DNA of 32,376 nt, from the NCBI GenBank assembly GCA_934089255.1, contig CAKOJI010000013.1:1-32376 (forward strand), written 5' to 3'. The notes under the pieces were generated by a model that was not told the origin of the DNA, did no database searches, and saw only the letters and a list, made by a program, of their open reading frames with translations. Position numbers and translations under genes: made by a program. Shown piece by piece: positions 16,333 to 24,365 of the stretch. This DNA is from an uncultured Bacilli bacterium (GTDB taxonomy: Bacteria; Bacillota_I; Bacilli_A; RF39; UBA660). Position 1 is the stretch's first letter; each line of letters begins with the position of its first letter.

Positions 16333-18195
16333 CTACCCTATTGTGTAAGCATTTGCCTTTGTTCCATTTCCTCCAATTATTTGAACACTAGATTTTAGAG
16401 AAACTGCGGGACGGAACGAGTCGCTGCTGCCGAAGAGGTAGGCGTTGCCCACACTGCCATTGTAGTACACGCGGAACGCGAAATCGTCGTTGCCGCCGAA
16501 GTCGCTAGGCGACAAAGACCAAAAGTATAAACTATTTGTTTTTTGATAATTATTTATTAAATAATAACCTATATTAACAGCATACCCCTTTCCACCAGCA
16601 TATACTATTTCGTCTGCTGTTAATGTTCCTACATACATATCTGTATTATCTGCAAACTTATTCATATTTGTACCGTTACATTTTAATGTTGGTTCTTTCG
16701 TTGTTTTTCCATTTAAACGAACATATTCGTCATAATAAAATGATGTACCCTTAATTTGTTTATCTAGTATTTCTTGACTAGTTAATGTTGTAGTATTATC
16801 ACTCTCAGTAGCATATGCCTTATCATTTAAACACCAGTCTCCTGCTTTTAATTTATCCAAGTAATTTGCAAGTGGTCCAGTTTGGAAGTTTTTAAATGCT
16901 GTTGCTATTGATTTATCATTATTTGTTCCACCATTTAAATAGTTCACTAATTTTTTTGCCCTTGAATTTTTTGTTCCATCAGAAGCAGTTAATGTATTTG
17001 CTGCATGCTCAGTATATCCAAAATTACCTTTTTTTACAGTACCACCAGTTGTAGTTGGAATATCCCAATTTCCATTCATTGTTTCTGAACATGTTTCATC
17101 TTGGTCTTCTAATATTAATTTTATACTTCCGTCTCCTGCTATACGAACTGCTCTCCAACACATTCCAGCAAAATTTACATAATTATCTATTACATTTCCT
17201 CTATAATAATAACTCGTCCCATAATCGTCTGTTGCTATAGACATATTTTTCTCATAATCATATACTTCAACAGGCGTTATTGCTACTGTTGAACTTTTAC
17301 ATGATTTAACATACCAAGACTCATCAACTGATGGATAAGATATATATTTTCCTAATATTGTATCACTACACTCAGATACAGAATCACTACTAGAACCACT
17401 ATTCCAAGGTTGAGCGTCATCATATGTTGACCCATAATACCATTCTGATTGTGTACTCATATCAAGTTCTTGTTCCTTAAATTTGCCAGTACCCCATTTT
17501 GTAGAAATTTCTTCTGCAACTTGTGTTTGTGGACTTGATAACAACTCGGTTCCATTTGCTTTTGATTTTGTATTTTCTATTATATTGTATGCTAAACTAT
17601 TTGTATTAGCCGAATATGGGTTTGTCATACTTCTTATATCTGTTATATTTAATCTTGCTTGTAAAGACTTACCCATATCATTACTTTGATCTATTCCGGT
17701 ATCTATGTACCACATTTTAAATGTATATGTATGTACATCATCTTTAGATATATTATTTCCAACTAGTACTCCCCCATTTATTGGAAACACACTTTGTGTA
17801 CTTACTCCATTACAACTTGTTCCATCTTTCTTTGTACAACTTAATGTATATCTAAAATCATTACTTTCAAATGTTGTTGTTGTTCCATCTTTTGTAATAC
17901 TCACATTTTCTATAACAACTACATAACTTGTATCATCACCATTATTTGTTACTGTAAATGTTTTTGTTCCTATTTCAGTATCACTTGGTATTAGTTTTAA
18001 ATTTTCACCAAGTATTTCTGCACTATTATCGCTATATGTTAATTCTAAATTTGCTGTAGTAACACTTATAGATTTAGTATTAGTATTACCTTGTATTCTT
18101 GTTAAGAAGTATGCGTAGGTTAATCCTACAAGTATTAATAGTACTAGAAATATTCCTGTTACACTTATTATTATTTTTTGTTTTCTAGACATCAT
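16333..18195 (-). CDS. Surface protein with C-type-lectin-like domain; candidate DGR variable protein
   Basis: This is a secreted or anchored protein of 620 residues. A SipW-type signal/membrane segment (about 8-32, LVGLTYAYF) is followed by a TasA-like beta-sandwich to about 195. A linker with a cysteine-bearing insert (about 235-310) precedes a C-terminal lectin-like domain from about 320 (VNFAGMCWRAVR, EPTLKCNGTNMNKFA, LTADEIVYAGG, LYFWSLSPSDF, FRPAVSLKSS). Residues 565-594 are encoded by a GC-rich block with 26 of 30 codons ending in C or T, unlike the rest of the gene. This is the expected form of a DGR variable region. ATGs at 18195 and 18192 both fit AGGA. The operon also contains the gene at 14917. 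The ligand is unknown. Confidence 0.85.
   Translation of the reverse strand: MMSRKQKIIISVTGIFLVLLILVGLTYAYFLTRIQGNTNTKSISVTTANLELTYSDNSAEILGENLKLIPSDTEIGTKTFTVTNNGDDTSYVVVIENVSITKDGTTTTFESNDFRYTLSCTKKDGTSCNGVSTQSVFPINGGVLVGNNISKDDVHTYTFKMWYIDTGIDQSNDMGKSLQARLNITDIRSMTNPYSANTNSLAYNIIENTKSKANGTELLSSPQTQVAEEISTKWGTGKFKEQELDMSTQSEWYYGSTYDDAQPWNSGSSSDSVSECSDTILGKYISYPSVDESWYVKSCKSSTVAITPVEVYDYEKNMSIATDDYGTSYYYRGNVIDNYVNFAGMCWRAVRIAGDGSIKLILEDQDETCSETMNGNWDIPTTTGGTVKKGNFGYTEHAANTLTASDGTKNSRAKKLVNYLNGGTNNDKSIATAFKNFQTGPLANYLDKLKAGDWCLNDKAYATESDNTTTLTSQEILDKQIKGTSFYYDEYVRLNGKTTKEPTLKCNGTNMNKFADNTDMYVGTLTADEIVYAGGKGYAVNIGYYLINNYQKTNSLYFWSLSPSDFGGNDDFAFRVYYNGSVGNAYLFGSSDSFRPAVSLKSSVQIIGGNGTKANAYTIG
16402..16512 (-). 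other. Candidate DGR variable region (VR)
   Basis: Counted by hand, 67 of 110 bases at 16401-16510 are G or C (61%), against roughly a quarter in the window. In the 30 codons from 16503 down to 16414, third positions are 23 C, 3 T, 4 G and no A. Most are GAC, GGC, TTC, TAC, AGC, AAC, GCC, CTC and CGC, all reachable from AAC by changing only adenines. The block ends at TTCCGTCCCGCAG, a plausible initiation-of-homing end. No template repeat with this end was found elsewhere in the window. Confidence 0.75.
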
Positions 18196-18222
18196 ATTTC
18201 CTACTTTCTATAATCTAATAAA

Positions 18223-18251
18223 ATTATAAAACAAAAAATGATATATTTCAA
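18223..18251 (-). promoter_or_regulatory. Strong consensus-like promoter of the variable-protein operon
   Basis: On the minus strand TTGAAA (18246-18251) and a perfect TATAAT (18223-18228) are separated by exactly 17 bases. Transcription would start near 18217, about 20 bases before the start codon. Confidence 0.75.
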
Positions 18252-18284
18252 TATATTTTATTCATTTTCAATTATAATTTTTTT

Positions 18285-18312
18285 ATAAAAAAGTACTATT
18301 ATGTTAAGTACT
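18285..18312 (-). terminator. Weak terminator-like hairpin after the small ORF
   Basis: Two AGTACT copies (self-complementary) form a 6-bp stem with a 9-base loop, followed by a T6 run on the minus strand. It could end the mutL transcript before the next promoter, but the stem is short. Confidence 0.4.
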
Positions 18313-18335
18313 AATCTAATTATTTTTATATAATA

Positions 18336-18446
18336 TTATAAATATATAGTAGCAAAAACATATATAATACCTATTATTATTGGTATTATTAAAGATAAAC
18401 CTACTATAAAATAAAATGATTTATCGTTTTTTAGTATATCTTTCAT
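18336..18446 (-). CDS. Small single-pass membrane protein, 36 residues
   Basis: The ATG at 18446 has AAAGGAA upstream and lies 11 bases beyond the end of mutL. The product begins MKDILKNDKSFYFIVGLS and continues as one long hydrophobic helix to the TAA at 18336. Its opening resembles the start of the surface protein at 14917 (MKDIIKNQKLFF). It may be a genuine small membrane protein or a truncated anchor segment from that family. It is not a known toxin that I recognise. Confidence 0.5.
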   Translation of the reverse strand: MKDILKNDKSFYFIVGLSLIIPIIIGIIYVFATIYL

Positions 18447-18457
18447 ATTATTCCTTT

Positions 18458-20227
18458 CTAATTCATTACTCTTTTAAACATTTTTTCTAACTCATATTTA
18501 GTAAATGTTATAATTGTTGGTCTTCCGTGAGGACAATTATATGGATTATCACATAATACAAGATCAGATATAATGCTTTGCATATCTTGTTCAGTTATTC
18601 TAGTATTTCCTTTAACACTCATTTTACACGCTAAAGTTTTTGCTAGTGAATCATTAAATTTTATCCTATCTACATTATAATCATTTATTACTAAATCTAC
18701 AAGTTTTTCTATACTTTCTTTTTCATAACCTCTTAATAACCAAGTAGGATGTTTTTTTATCAATATAGTATTGATACCAAATTCTTCTATACCAAATCCC
18801 ATATTAATAAGTACTTCTTTTCTTTCCATAAATTTAATATAATCACTAGGATTTAATTCTATAGAAATTGGAATTAATAAATCAGTAGTATGTATTTCTT
18901 CACTTTTTAAATGTTTTAAATATCTTTCATAATTTATTCTTTCTTGTGCTGCGTGTTGATCTATTAAGTACATATTAGATTCATTTTCACAAATTATATA
19001 TGTACCCATTACTAATCCACAGGGATATAATTCTAAATGTTTTATAGTATCGTTTTTTTCTAAGATGTCTTTTTTATTATTTTTTACTTCTTTTTTTACT
19101 GTAGCAAAATTGAATTGTTTTTGTTCATCTTTTAAAACATTTAAATCTTTATTAACTATATATTCTTTAGGTTTTTCTTCTTTTAGTATATTAATTTCAT
19201 TATCATAATTAACTTCTTTAACTTCTACTTTTGGTATTAGTAAAGACTTATATAATGCATCTTTAATTAATTTAGTAACTAAAGAATCTAATTCGAATTG
19301 TTTACTAAATTTAATATCTTGTTTAGTAGGATGTATATTAACATCAATAATTGTAGGATCTACACTTATATTAATAACTACTATTGGATATTTAATATCA
19401 GGTTTATAGGTATAATATCCTTCATTTATTGCTTTATTTAGTTCTACGTTTTTTACTATTCTTCCATTTACTATTGTAGTTAAATGGTTTCTATTTGATT
19501 TTAAAATACTTGGTTTACAAATATAACCATCTATATCATAATCATCGTTAGAACCAGTTATTCTTATCATATTACTACTTACTAAATATCCGTATAGTTC
19601 ATAAATTGTTTTAAGAAGATTATTGCTTCCACTAGTACTTACTATTTCTTTATTATTATTACTTAATTTAAATTTAATTTCTGGATGAGTTAATGCAAGT
19701 TTTTCTACATACATAACTATATTAGATAATTCTGTTGTATCACTTTTTAAATATTTTAATCTAGCAGGAGTATTATAAAATAAATCACTTACTTCAATAC
19801 TAGTTCCACGTCTTGCATCACTTGCTGATTCACTGATTAGTTTACCGCCGTGAATTATAATTTCTGTTCCAACGCCACCAGTACTAGTTTTTAATTTTAC
19901 TTTAGATACACTTGCTATACTTGGTAAGGCTTCACCTCTAAAACCTAATGTATTAATAAAAAATAAATCATCTTCTTTAATAAGTTTACTTGTTGCGTGT
20001 CTAGAAAATGCTAATTTAGCATCAATCTTTGTCATACCGACACCGTCATCAGTAACGGTTAATTTTTTTATACCACTGTCTATTAAATCAATATCTATTA
20101 CTTTTGACTTAGCATCAATACTATTTTCTACTAATTCTTTTACAACACTATTTACTCTTTCTATTACTTCACCAGCAGCTATTTTATTTGCTAGTACTTC
20201 ACTCATTACGTGTATTTTATTTTCCAT
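18458..20227 (-). CDS. mutL: DNA mismatch repair protein MutL
   Basis: This is the mismatch-repair ATPase and nicking endonuclease. The N-terminal GHKL ATPase shows ENSIDA (about 34), DDGVGM, GFRGEAL (about 95-101) and LFYNTPARLKY. The C-terminal half carries the endonuclease motif DQHAAQERINYE at about 423, plus ACKMSVKGN and CPHGRPT, typical of organisms that lack MutH. I start at the ATG at 20227, which overlaps the end of yqeH by 11 bases, rather than at the earlier TTG/GTG codons; GGTGA lies 7 bases upstream. Full length is 589 residues. mutS is not in the window. It is the third gene of the yqeG-yqeH-mutL operon. Confidence 0.96.
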   Translation of the reverse strand: MENKIHVMSEVLANKIAAGEVIERVNSVVKELVENSIDAKSKVIDIDLIDSGIKKLTVTDDGVGMTKIDAKLAFSRHATSKLIKEDDLFFINTLGFRGEALPSIASVSKVKLKTSTGGVGTEIIIHGGKLISESASDARRGTSIEVSDLFYNTPARLKYLKSDTTELSNIVMYVEKLALTHPEIKFKLSNNNKEIVSTSGSNNLLKTIYELYGYLVSSNMIRITGSNDDYDIDGYICKPSILKSNRNHLTTIVNGRIVKNVELNKAINEGYYTYKPDIKYPIVVINISVDPTIIDVNIHPTKQDIKFSKQFELDSLVTKLIKDALYKSLLIPKVEVKEVNYDNEINILKEEKPKEYIVNKDLNVLKDEQKQFNFATVKKEVKNNKKDILEKNDTIKHLELYPCGLVMGTYIICENESNMYLIDQHAAQERINYERYLKHLKSEEIHTTDLLIPISIELNPSDYIKFMERKEVLINMGFGIEEFGINTILIKKHPTWLLRGYEKESIEKLVDLVINDYNVDRIKFNDSLAKTLACKMSVKGNTRITEQDMQSIISDLVLCDNPYNCPHGRPTIITFTKYELEKMFKRVMN

Positions 20228-21179
20228 AATTATCACCAATTATACTTGATCTTGTACTTAATAATTCTTTATCTAAATTATAAATATATAATGTATTTTC
20301 TTTTTTTATATTAATAAAACCTAAACCATTTATACATAAATCAGTGTTTTTATTAACTGATATTTCATAATCTTTTTTTATTTCTTTATAATACTTTTTA
20401 ATATTTATTTTATTATAAATATATATAGTAATACTTGTAGGATTTTTAAATTTTATATAGAATTTATCAATTAAAAGTGTTTCGTTAGATTTCATATTAA
20501 ATGTAATGGGTTTTATAATATTTTTATATTTACTAATAAGTGCATAATCTTCAATTAAAAAACCTGGACTATCTAATATAGTTAATTTATTATCTAGTTT
20601 TATTTTTATAAAATCTAATGTAGTATTTCTTTTATTAGAAGTTGTTAGTTTTGTAGTATCTAAATTATATATGTCCATTAATTTATTTATTAAAGTACTT
20701 TTACCACTGTTACTTGGACCTAATAAAGAAACTTCTTTGATATTATTATTGTATAAATAATCTAATAAATTATTAATACCATAATTATTATTTGAACTAA
20801 TACATTTTATATTATTTATTTTATATATAGTTTTAATGTTACTTATTATATGACTTAAATTAATTGATTTACTAATTAAATCTATTTTACTAATTAATAG
20901 TAGCTTATTTCCTTTTATTTTATTAAATATATTAATAGTATTATTATTAATATTTAGTATATCAACTATATATATTTTATAATTATTAGAATTATTTACT
21001 TTATCTAATATATTATCTATACTAAGTTCTTTATCACTTTTTGTTTCTCCATAATGTATAAGTCTAAAACAACGTTTACAGTAATTACTAGTTAATAGTT
21101 TTTCTTCACTAATATAACCTGGTTCATTACTAGAAAGTGATTGTAACTTAACTCCACATCCACTACATATTTTATTCAT
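20217..21179 (-). CDS. yqeH: Ribosome-biogenesis GTPase YqeH
   Basis: This is a circularly permuted GTPase of 320 residues that assists small-subunit ribosome assembly. A zinc finger opens the protein (CSGCG, later CKRCFRLIHYG). The G motifs follow in permuted order: SKIDL (G4), the P-loop GPSNSGKSTLINK near 157, then DSPGF (G3) near 204. The C-terminal domain is Asn/Lys/Ile-rich. The start overlaps the end of yqeG by 8 bases, and the stop overlaps the start of mutL. The yqeG-yqeH pairing is standard in Bacillota. Confidence 0.93.
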   Translation of the reverse strand: MNKICSGCGVKLQSLSSNEPGYISEEKLLTSNYCKRCFRLIHYGETKSDKELSIDNILDKVNNSNNYKIYIVDILNINNNTINIFNKIKGNKLLLISKIDLISKSINLSHIISNIKTIYKINNIKCISSNNNYGINNLLDYLYNNNIKEVSLLGPSNSGKSTLINKLMDIYNLDTTKLTTSNKRNTTLDFIKIKLDNKLTILDSPGFLIEDYALISKYKNIIKPITFNMKSNETLLIDKFYIKFKNPTSITIYIYNKINIKKYYKEIKKDYEISVNKNTDLCINGLGFINIKKENTLYIYNLDKELLSTRSSIIGDNYGK

Positions 21180-21696
21180 AGTACTTTCCTTTTCTAAATA
21201 ATTTTTTATCTGTTAATTTATTAATGATATAATTTTCAAATACTCTTCCTACTTTAGTAGAAACATATTCTTTAGTTCCTATTGGATTTACTAATATACT
21301 TATAAAGTTCATTCTATTAGCAGTCCATACATCATTAATTAGTTCATCACCTATACAAACAATTTCGTTATCTTTATATTTATTTATATCAAATATTTTT
21401 TTATATTTTTTTAATGTTGGTTTCATAGATAGATAACTGGAATCTACTCCTAATAAATTTTTAAATGGTTCTACTCTTTTTTTAGTACTATTACTTACAA
21501 TATATATTTTAAATTTCATATCTTTTAATTCTTCTATTAAATCCATTAATTTTTTGTTAGGTTTTTTCATAGTTAATGGTGCAATAGTATTATTAAGATC
21601 AAATATTATACATTTTACCTTATTTTTTTTTAAACTTTTATAATCTATTGTATAAATACTTTTTGAATATATATCAGGTACAAATTTATCAAACAT
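21172..21696 (-). CDS. yqeG: YqeG-family HAD hydrolase
   Basis: This is a 174-residue HAD IIIA-type phosphatase family protein of unknown substrate. The first motif is FDLNNTIAP, with nucleophile Asp33. The second acidic position, normally Asp and acting as general acid, is Asn35. Motif II is IVSNST and the late motif is GDELINDV. The Asn substitution may reduce phosphatase activity; whether it is common in this lineage I cannot say. It is the first gene of the yqeG-yqeH-mutL operon. Confidence 0.9.
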   Translation of the reverse strand: MFDKFVPDIYSKSIYTIDYKSLKKNKVKCIIFDLNNTIAPLTMKKPNKKLMDLIEELKDMKFKIYIVSNSTKKRVEPFKNLLGVDSSYLSMKPTLKKYKKIFDINKYKDNEIVCIGDELINDVWTANRMNFISILVNPIGTKEYVSTKVGRVFENYIINKLTDKKLFRKGKYYE

Positions 21697-21719
21697 AGTA
21701 TCACTCTTTCATAGATATA

Positions 21720-21728
21720 ATTTTAACA
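21720..21728 (-). promoter_or_regulatory. Candidate extended -10 promoter for yqeG-yqeH-mutL
   Basis: The minus strand reads TGTTAAAAT at 21720-21728, an extended -10 with five of six consensus bases, just after a terminator. No good -35 was seen. Confidence 0.4.
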
Positions 21729-21735
21729 TAAAATA

Positions 21736-21766
21736 TAAAAAAAAGAAATTGGTATTTCAATTTCTA
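21736..21766 (-). terminator. Intrinsic terminator of holA
   Basis: A perfect 8-bp stem AGAAATTG/CAATTTCT (21744-21751 with 21758-21765, 6-base loop) is followed by T8 on the minus strand. Confidence 0.8.
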
Positions 21767-21816
21767 AATAATGAATAATGGTCATGAAGGTAGGTAAAAA
21801 ATAATAATATAAAATA

Positions 21817-22740
21817 TTATATATTTAATATAAATGTTTTTAAAGCGTTATTTTTATCTAGTAAACCTTTTTTTATTTTTAAATCATATTCTCCAATACT
21901 TAGAAGTAAATGTTCTAATTCTTTCGTTTCATAGTTATATGATTTTTCTTTTGCTAATTTTACTCTATATGGATGTATATTTAAAAGTTTTGCTATATCA
22001 CTTTCACTATAATTATTTAAATTCTTTACGCAATATATTAATCTATATTGAGTAGCAAGTGTACTAAATATTACTGCTGGTTCTACGCTCTTTAAAGCAT
22101 TTTCTAATTCTTTTAAAGACTTAGTGATATTTTTTGTAACTATTAAATCTACATATTTAAATAAATCAAAATTATCATTTTTAGTAGTATATTTATTTAT
22201 ATCATCAACGTTTATAAGATAATCTTTCTTTATAACTAATACTTTATCTAATTCATTTAATATATAGTCATAATTATTTAAATTATTATTTATTAGTAAT
22301 TCTAATGCTTTATTTTCTATTTTAAAGTTTGAAACACTTAAATATTCTTTTACTTTTTTTCTTAATTCTTCATCTTTTGGCATGTTTAATTCTATTAAAT
22401 TATTATTATTTTTTATTATTTTAACACATTTCTTTTTTAAATTAATACTATCTGTTATAAAAATAATTAATGAATTTTTATTTGGATTATTTAAATATTT
22501 TTCTAATATTTCTAAATCTTCTTTGTATTCATATTTAGTTCCAAATATATTAGAATTATATACGATTATAGCTTTTTTATCGTTAAAAAGAGATGTATAG
22601 TTTGCTTCGTTTATTATAGTATTTATATCATCTATAGATAAATCGAAATAGTTTATGTTTTCTGAATCGATATCTTTAGTTAGATTATTTATATATTCTT
22701 TTAGTAATCTATATGAGTTGCTTTTAATAATATATTCCAT
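21817..22740 (-). CDS. holA: DNA polymerase III delta subunit (clamp loader)
   Basis: This is the delta subunit of the clamp-loader complex, which opens the sliding clamp; 307 residues, slightly shorter than the common 330-345. Family features visible include the N-terminal fold start (YIIKSNSYRLLKEYI), a strand with KAIIVYNSNIF, LIIFITDSINLKKK, and the C-terminal helical collar. The collar has the recognisable FSTLATQYRLIYCVKNL and HPYRVKLAKEKS. The start has AGGTGA upstream. It has its own terminator. The subunit is poorly conserved, but the pattern is characteristic. Confidence 0.85.
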   Translation of the reverse strand: MEYIIKSNSYRLLKEYINNLTKDIDSENINYFDLSIDDINTIINEANYTSLFNDKKAIIVYNSNIFGTKYEYKEDLEILEKYLNNPNKNSLIIFITDSINLKKKCVKIIKNNNNLIELNMPKDEELRKKVKEYLSVSNFKIENKALELLINNNLNNYDYILNELDKVLVIKKDYLINVDDINKYTTKNDNFDLFKYVDLIVTKNITKSLKELENALKSVEPAVIFSTLATQYRLIYCVKNLNNYSESDIAKLLNIHPYRVKLAKEKSYNYETKELEHLLLSIGEYDLKIKKGLLDKNNALKTFILNI

Positions 22741-22919
22741 ATTTCACCTAATTAATACTTTCTATATATTATAATAACATATATATTATTATTTTGTTAA
22801 GTTTAGAATATAAAATATTTAATAGTTAAACAAATTATTTACTTGTACGTTTTCTTGTATGTTTTGTTGTATGTAAAAACTAAGATTTTTTAATCTTAGT
22901 TTAAGTAGTTTTATTAATT
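22741..22919. other. Intergenic region between arc operon end and holA
   Basis: It holds the arc operon terminator (22871-22902) and three tandem imperfect 12-base repeats (22841-22876: ACTTGTACGTTT, TCTTGTATGTTT, TGTTGTATGTAA). A TATAAT-like element on the minus strand near 22769 has no good -35. No gene is seen here. Confidence 0.55.
22871..22902 (-). terminator. Intrinsic terminator of the arc operon
   Basis: A perfect 11-bp stem AAACTAAGATT/AATCTTAGTTT with a 4-base loop (22877-22887 and 22892-22902) is followed by five T on the minus strand. Confidence 0.85.
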
Positions 22920-24365
22920 TTAAGCCATTACTAGAGCAAATAATGATAATAGTACTATATTTGCTATTAAAATAGTTAATACTATTTTGAAAGCAAATTT
23001 TACCCAAGTAGAATATTCTACTTTTGCTAATGCTAAACCTCCCATAATAGCTCCACAAGTTGGAGTTATTAGGTTAACAAGGCCGTTAGCGGATACCATA
23101 GTCATAACTGTAACTTCAGTACTATATCCTAATTGACTAGCAAGTGGTGCTATAATTGGAGTAGATAATGTTGCTAGTCCACTACTAGATGGAACTAGAA
23201 TTGATAAAATTATATGTAGTATATAATTAAGTGGAACAAATGCCAACTCAGGTAATCTTGAAAGCATATTTGCTGCATTATATATTATATAATTATCTAA
23301 ATATGTAACTTTCATTAATACACTAGCTCCACGAGCAACTGCAATAATTAATATAACGCCTATCATATCATCTGCACCATCAATAAATGTGTCAACAAAA
23401 ACTTTTTCTCCAAATTTATTTATGATTGCAATTATTATTGACATAATTAGGAACCATAATGCTGATTCATAGAACCACCAATTTCCTAAGCTTGCTCCTG
23501 TTAACCATCCAGTAAATTTGTCAAATATAGTAATATTGAATTCCCCCCAAGGAATAAATCCAATTATCATTATTACAAAAGTTAATGCAAATAGAATAAG
23601 AGTTACTTTTTGCTTTCCTGTTAAAGTAATTTTTTCTAAAGATTTTGATTCATATTTTCCAAATTTCTTTTCTGCATTTTGTTGTTCTCTTAAACTCATA
23701 ATTGTTGAGCCTTTATCACGTTTTACTTTAGCTGCATAACGCATTACAAAGAAACAACTTATTGCAAGTGAAGTAAGCCAAAGTATTGCTCCAATAAGAA
23801 TAATTAATCCATGATTTGCTTTTAAACCTTCAGGAAGTGCACTTATTGCTGCTCCTGTTGCAAATGGATTTATTGTTGAACCTAATACACCACTACCTGC
23901 TCCTAAAAGTATTGTAGCTGATCCTACGATTGGATCCATTCCGGCAGCCATCATAGTTGCTGCAAGTAATACATAAAATCCAACTGTTTCTTCTAACATT
24001 CCATAAGTTGTACCACCAACAGAGAATATGAACATTAAAATTGGAATTAGTAAAAGTTCTCTACCTTTTAATTTTTGAACTAAAGCTTTAATTCCTGTTT
24101 CTAATGCTCCAGTCTTGTTAATTACTGCTAAAAACCCTCCTAAAATCATTATGAAAATACTAACATCAATTGCATTTTCAAAACCTAAAATTGGTGCCAT
24201 TAATATATCTGATAACTTAGCACCTACAGTTCCACTTCCATTTACTATTGCATCACCTGTAAATTTTGCATTTGGAAGTAAGTGTGATAATATTCCTAAA
24301 CCAAATATTAGTATAAGAATAATTGAAAACGCTGATAACATTGTTTTCTTTTTCTTTTTTGCCAT
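22920..24365 (-). CDS. YfcC/DcuC-type carrier, probable arginine/ornithine exchanger
   Basis: This is a membrane carrier of 481 residues with about 12 hydrophobic segments, of the C4-dicarboxylate-carrier-like YfcC family. Recognisable stretches are FSVGGTTYGMLEET (near 115), GSGVLGSTINPFATG, and the C-terminal VPSSSGLATLSTPIIAPLA with LITPTCGAIMGGLALA. Members of this family often sit in arginine deiminase operons, where they may take the place of ArcD for arginine-in/ornithine-out exchange. Here it directly follows arcC (its ATG abuts the arcC TAA) and ends the operon. The transported pair is inferred from context. Confidence 0.85.
   Translation of the reverse strand: MAKKKKKTMLSAFSIILILIFGLGILSHLLPNAKFTGDAIVNGSGTVGAKLSDILMAPILGFENAIDVSIFIMILGGFLAVINKTGALETGIKALVQKLKGRELLLIPILMFIFSVGGTTYGMLEETVGFYVLLAATMMAAGMDPIVGSATILLGAGSGVLGSTINPFATGAAISALPEGLKANHGLIILIGAILWLTSLAISCFFVMRYAAKVKRDKGSTIMSLREQQNAEKKFGKYESKSLEKITLTGKQKVTLILFALTFVIMIIGFIPWGEFNITIFDKFTGWLTGASLGNWWFYESALWFLIMSIIIAIINKFGEKVFVDTFIDGADDMIGVILIIAVARGASVLMKVTYLDNYIIYNAANMLSRLPELAFVPLNYILHIILSILVPSSSGLATLSTPIIAPLASQLGYSTEVTVMTMVSANGLVNLITPTCGAIMGGLALAKVEYSTWVKFAFKIVLTILIANIVLLSLFALVMA

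Noticed and set aside
16174..16398. Plus-strand open frame opposite the 3' end of the variable-protein gene
   Set aside because: It is antisense to the gene, crosses the hairpins and has no ribosome site or recognisable protein pattern.
16402..16512. GC-rich block as an ordinary horizontally transferred segment
   Set aside because: It is only about 110 bases, lies in frame exactly in the loop region of a domain shared with an AT-rich paralog, and is strongly biased to NNC codons. Foreign DNA would not be expected to be so short or so placed.
22819..23058. 79-codon minus-strand frame at the end of the yfcC-type gene
   Set aside because: It overlaps the carrier gene in another frame and runs through the terminator and the repeats.
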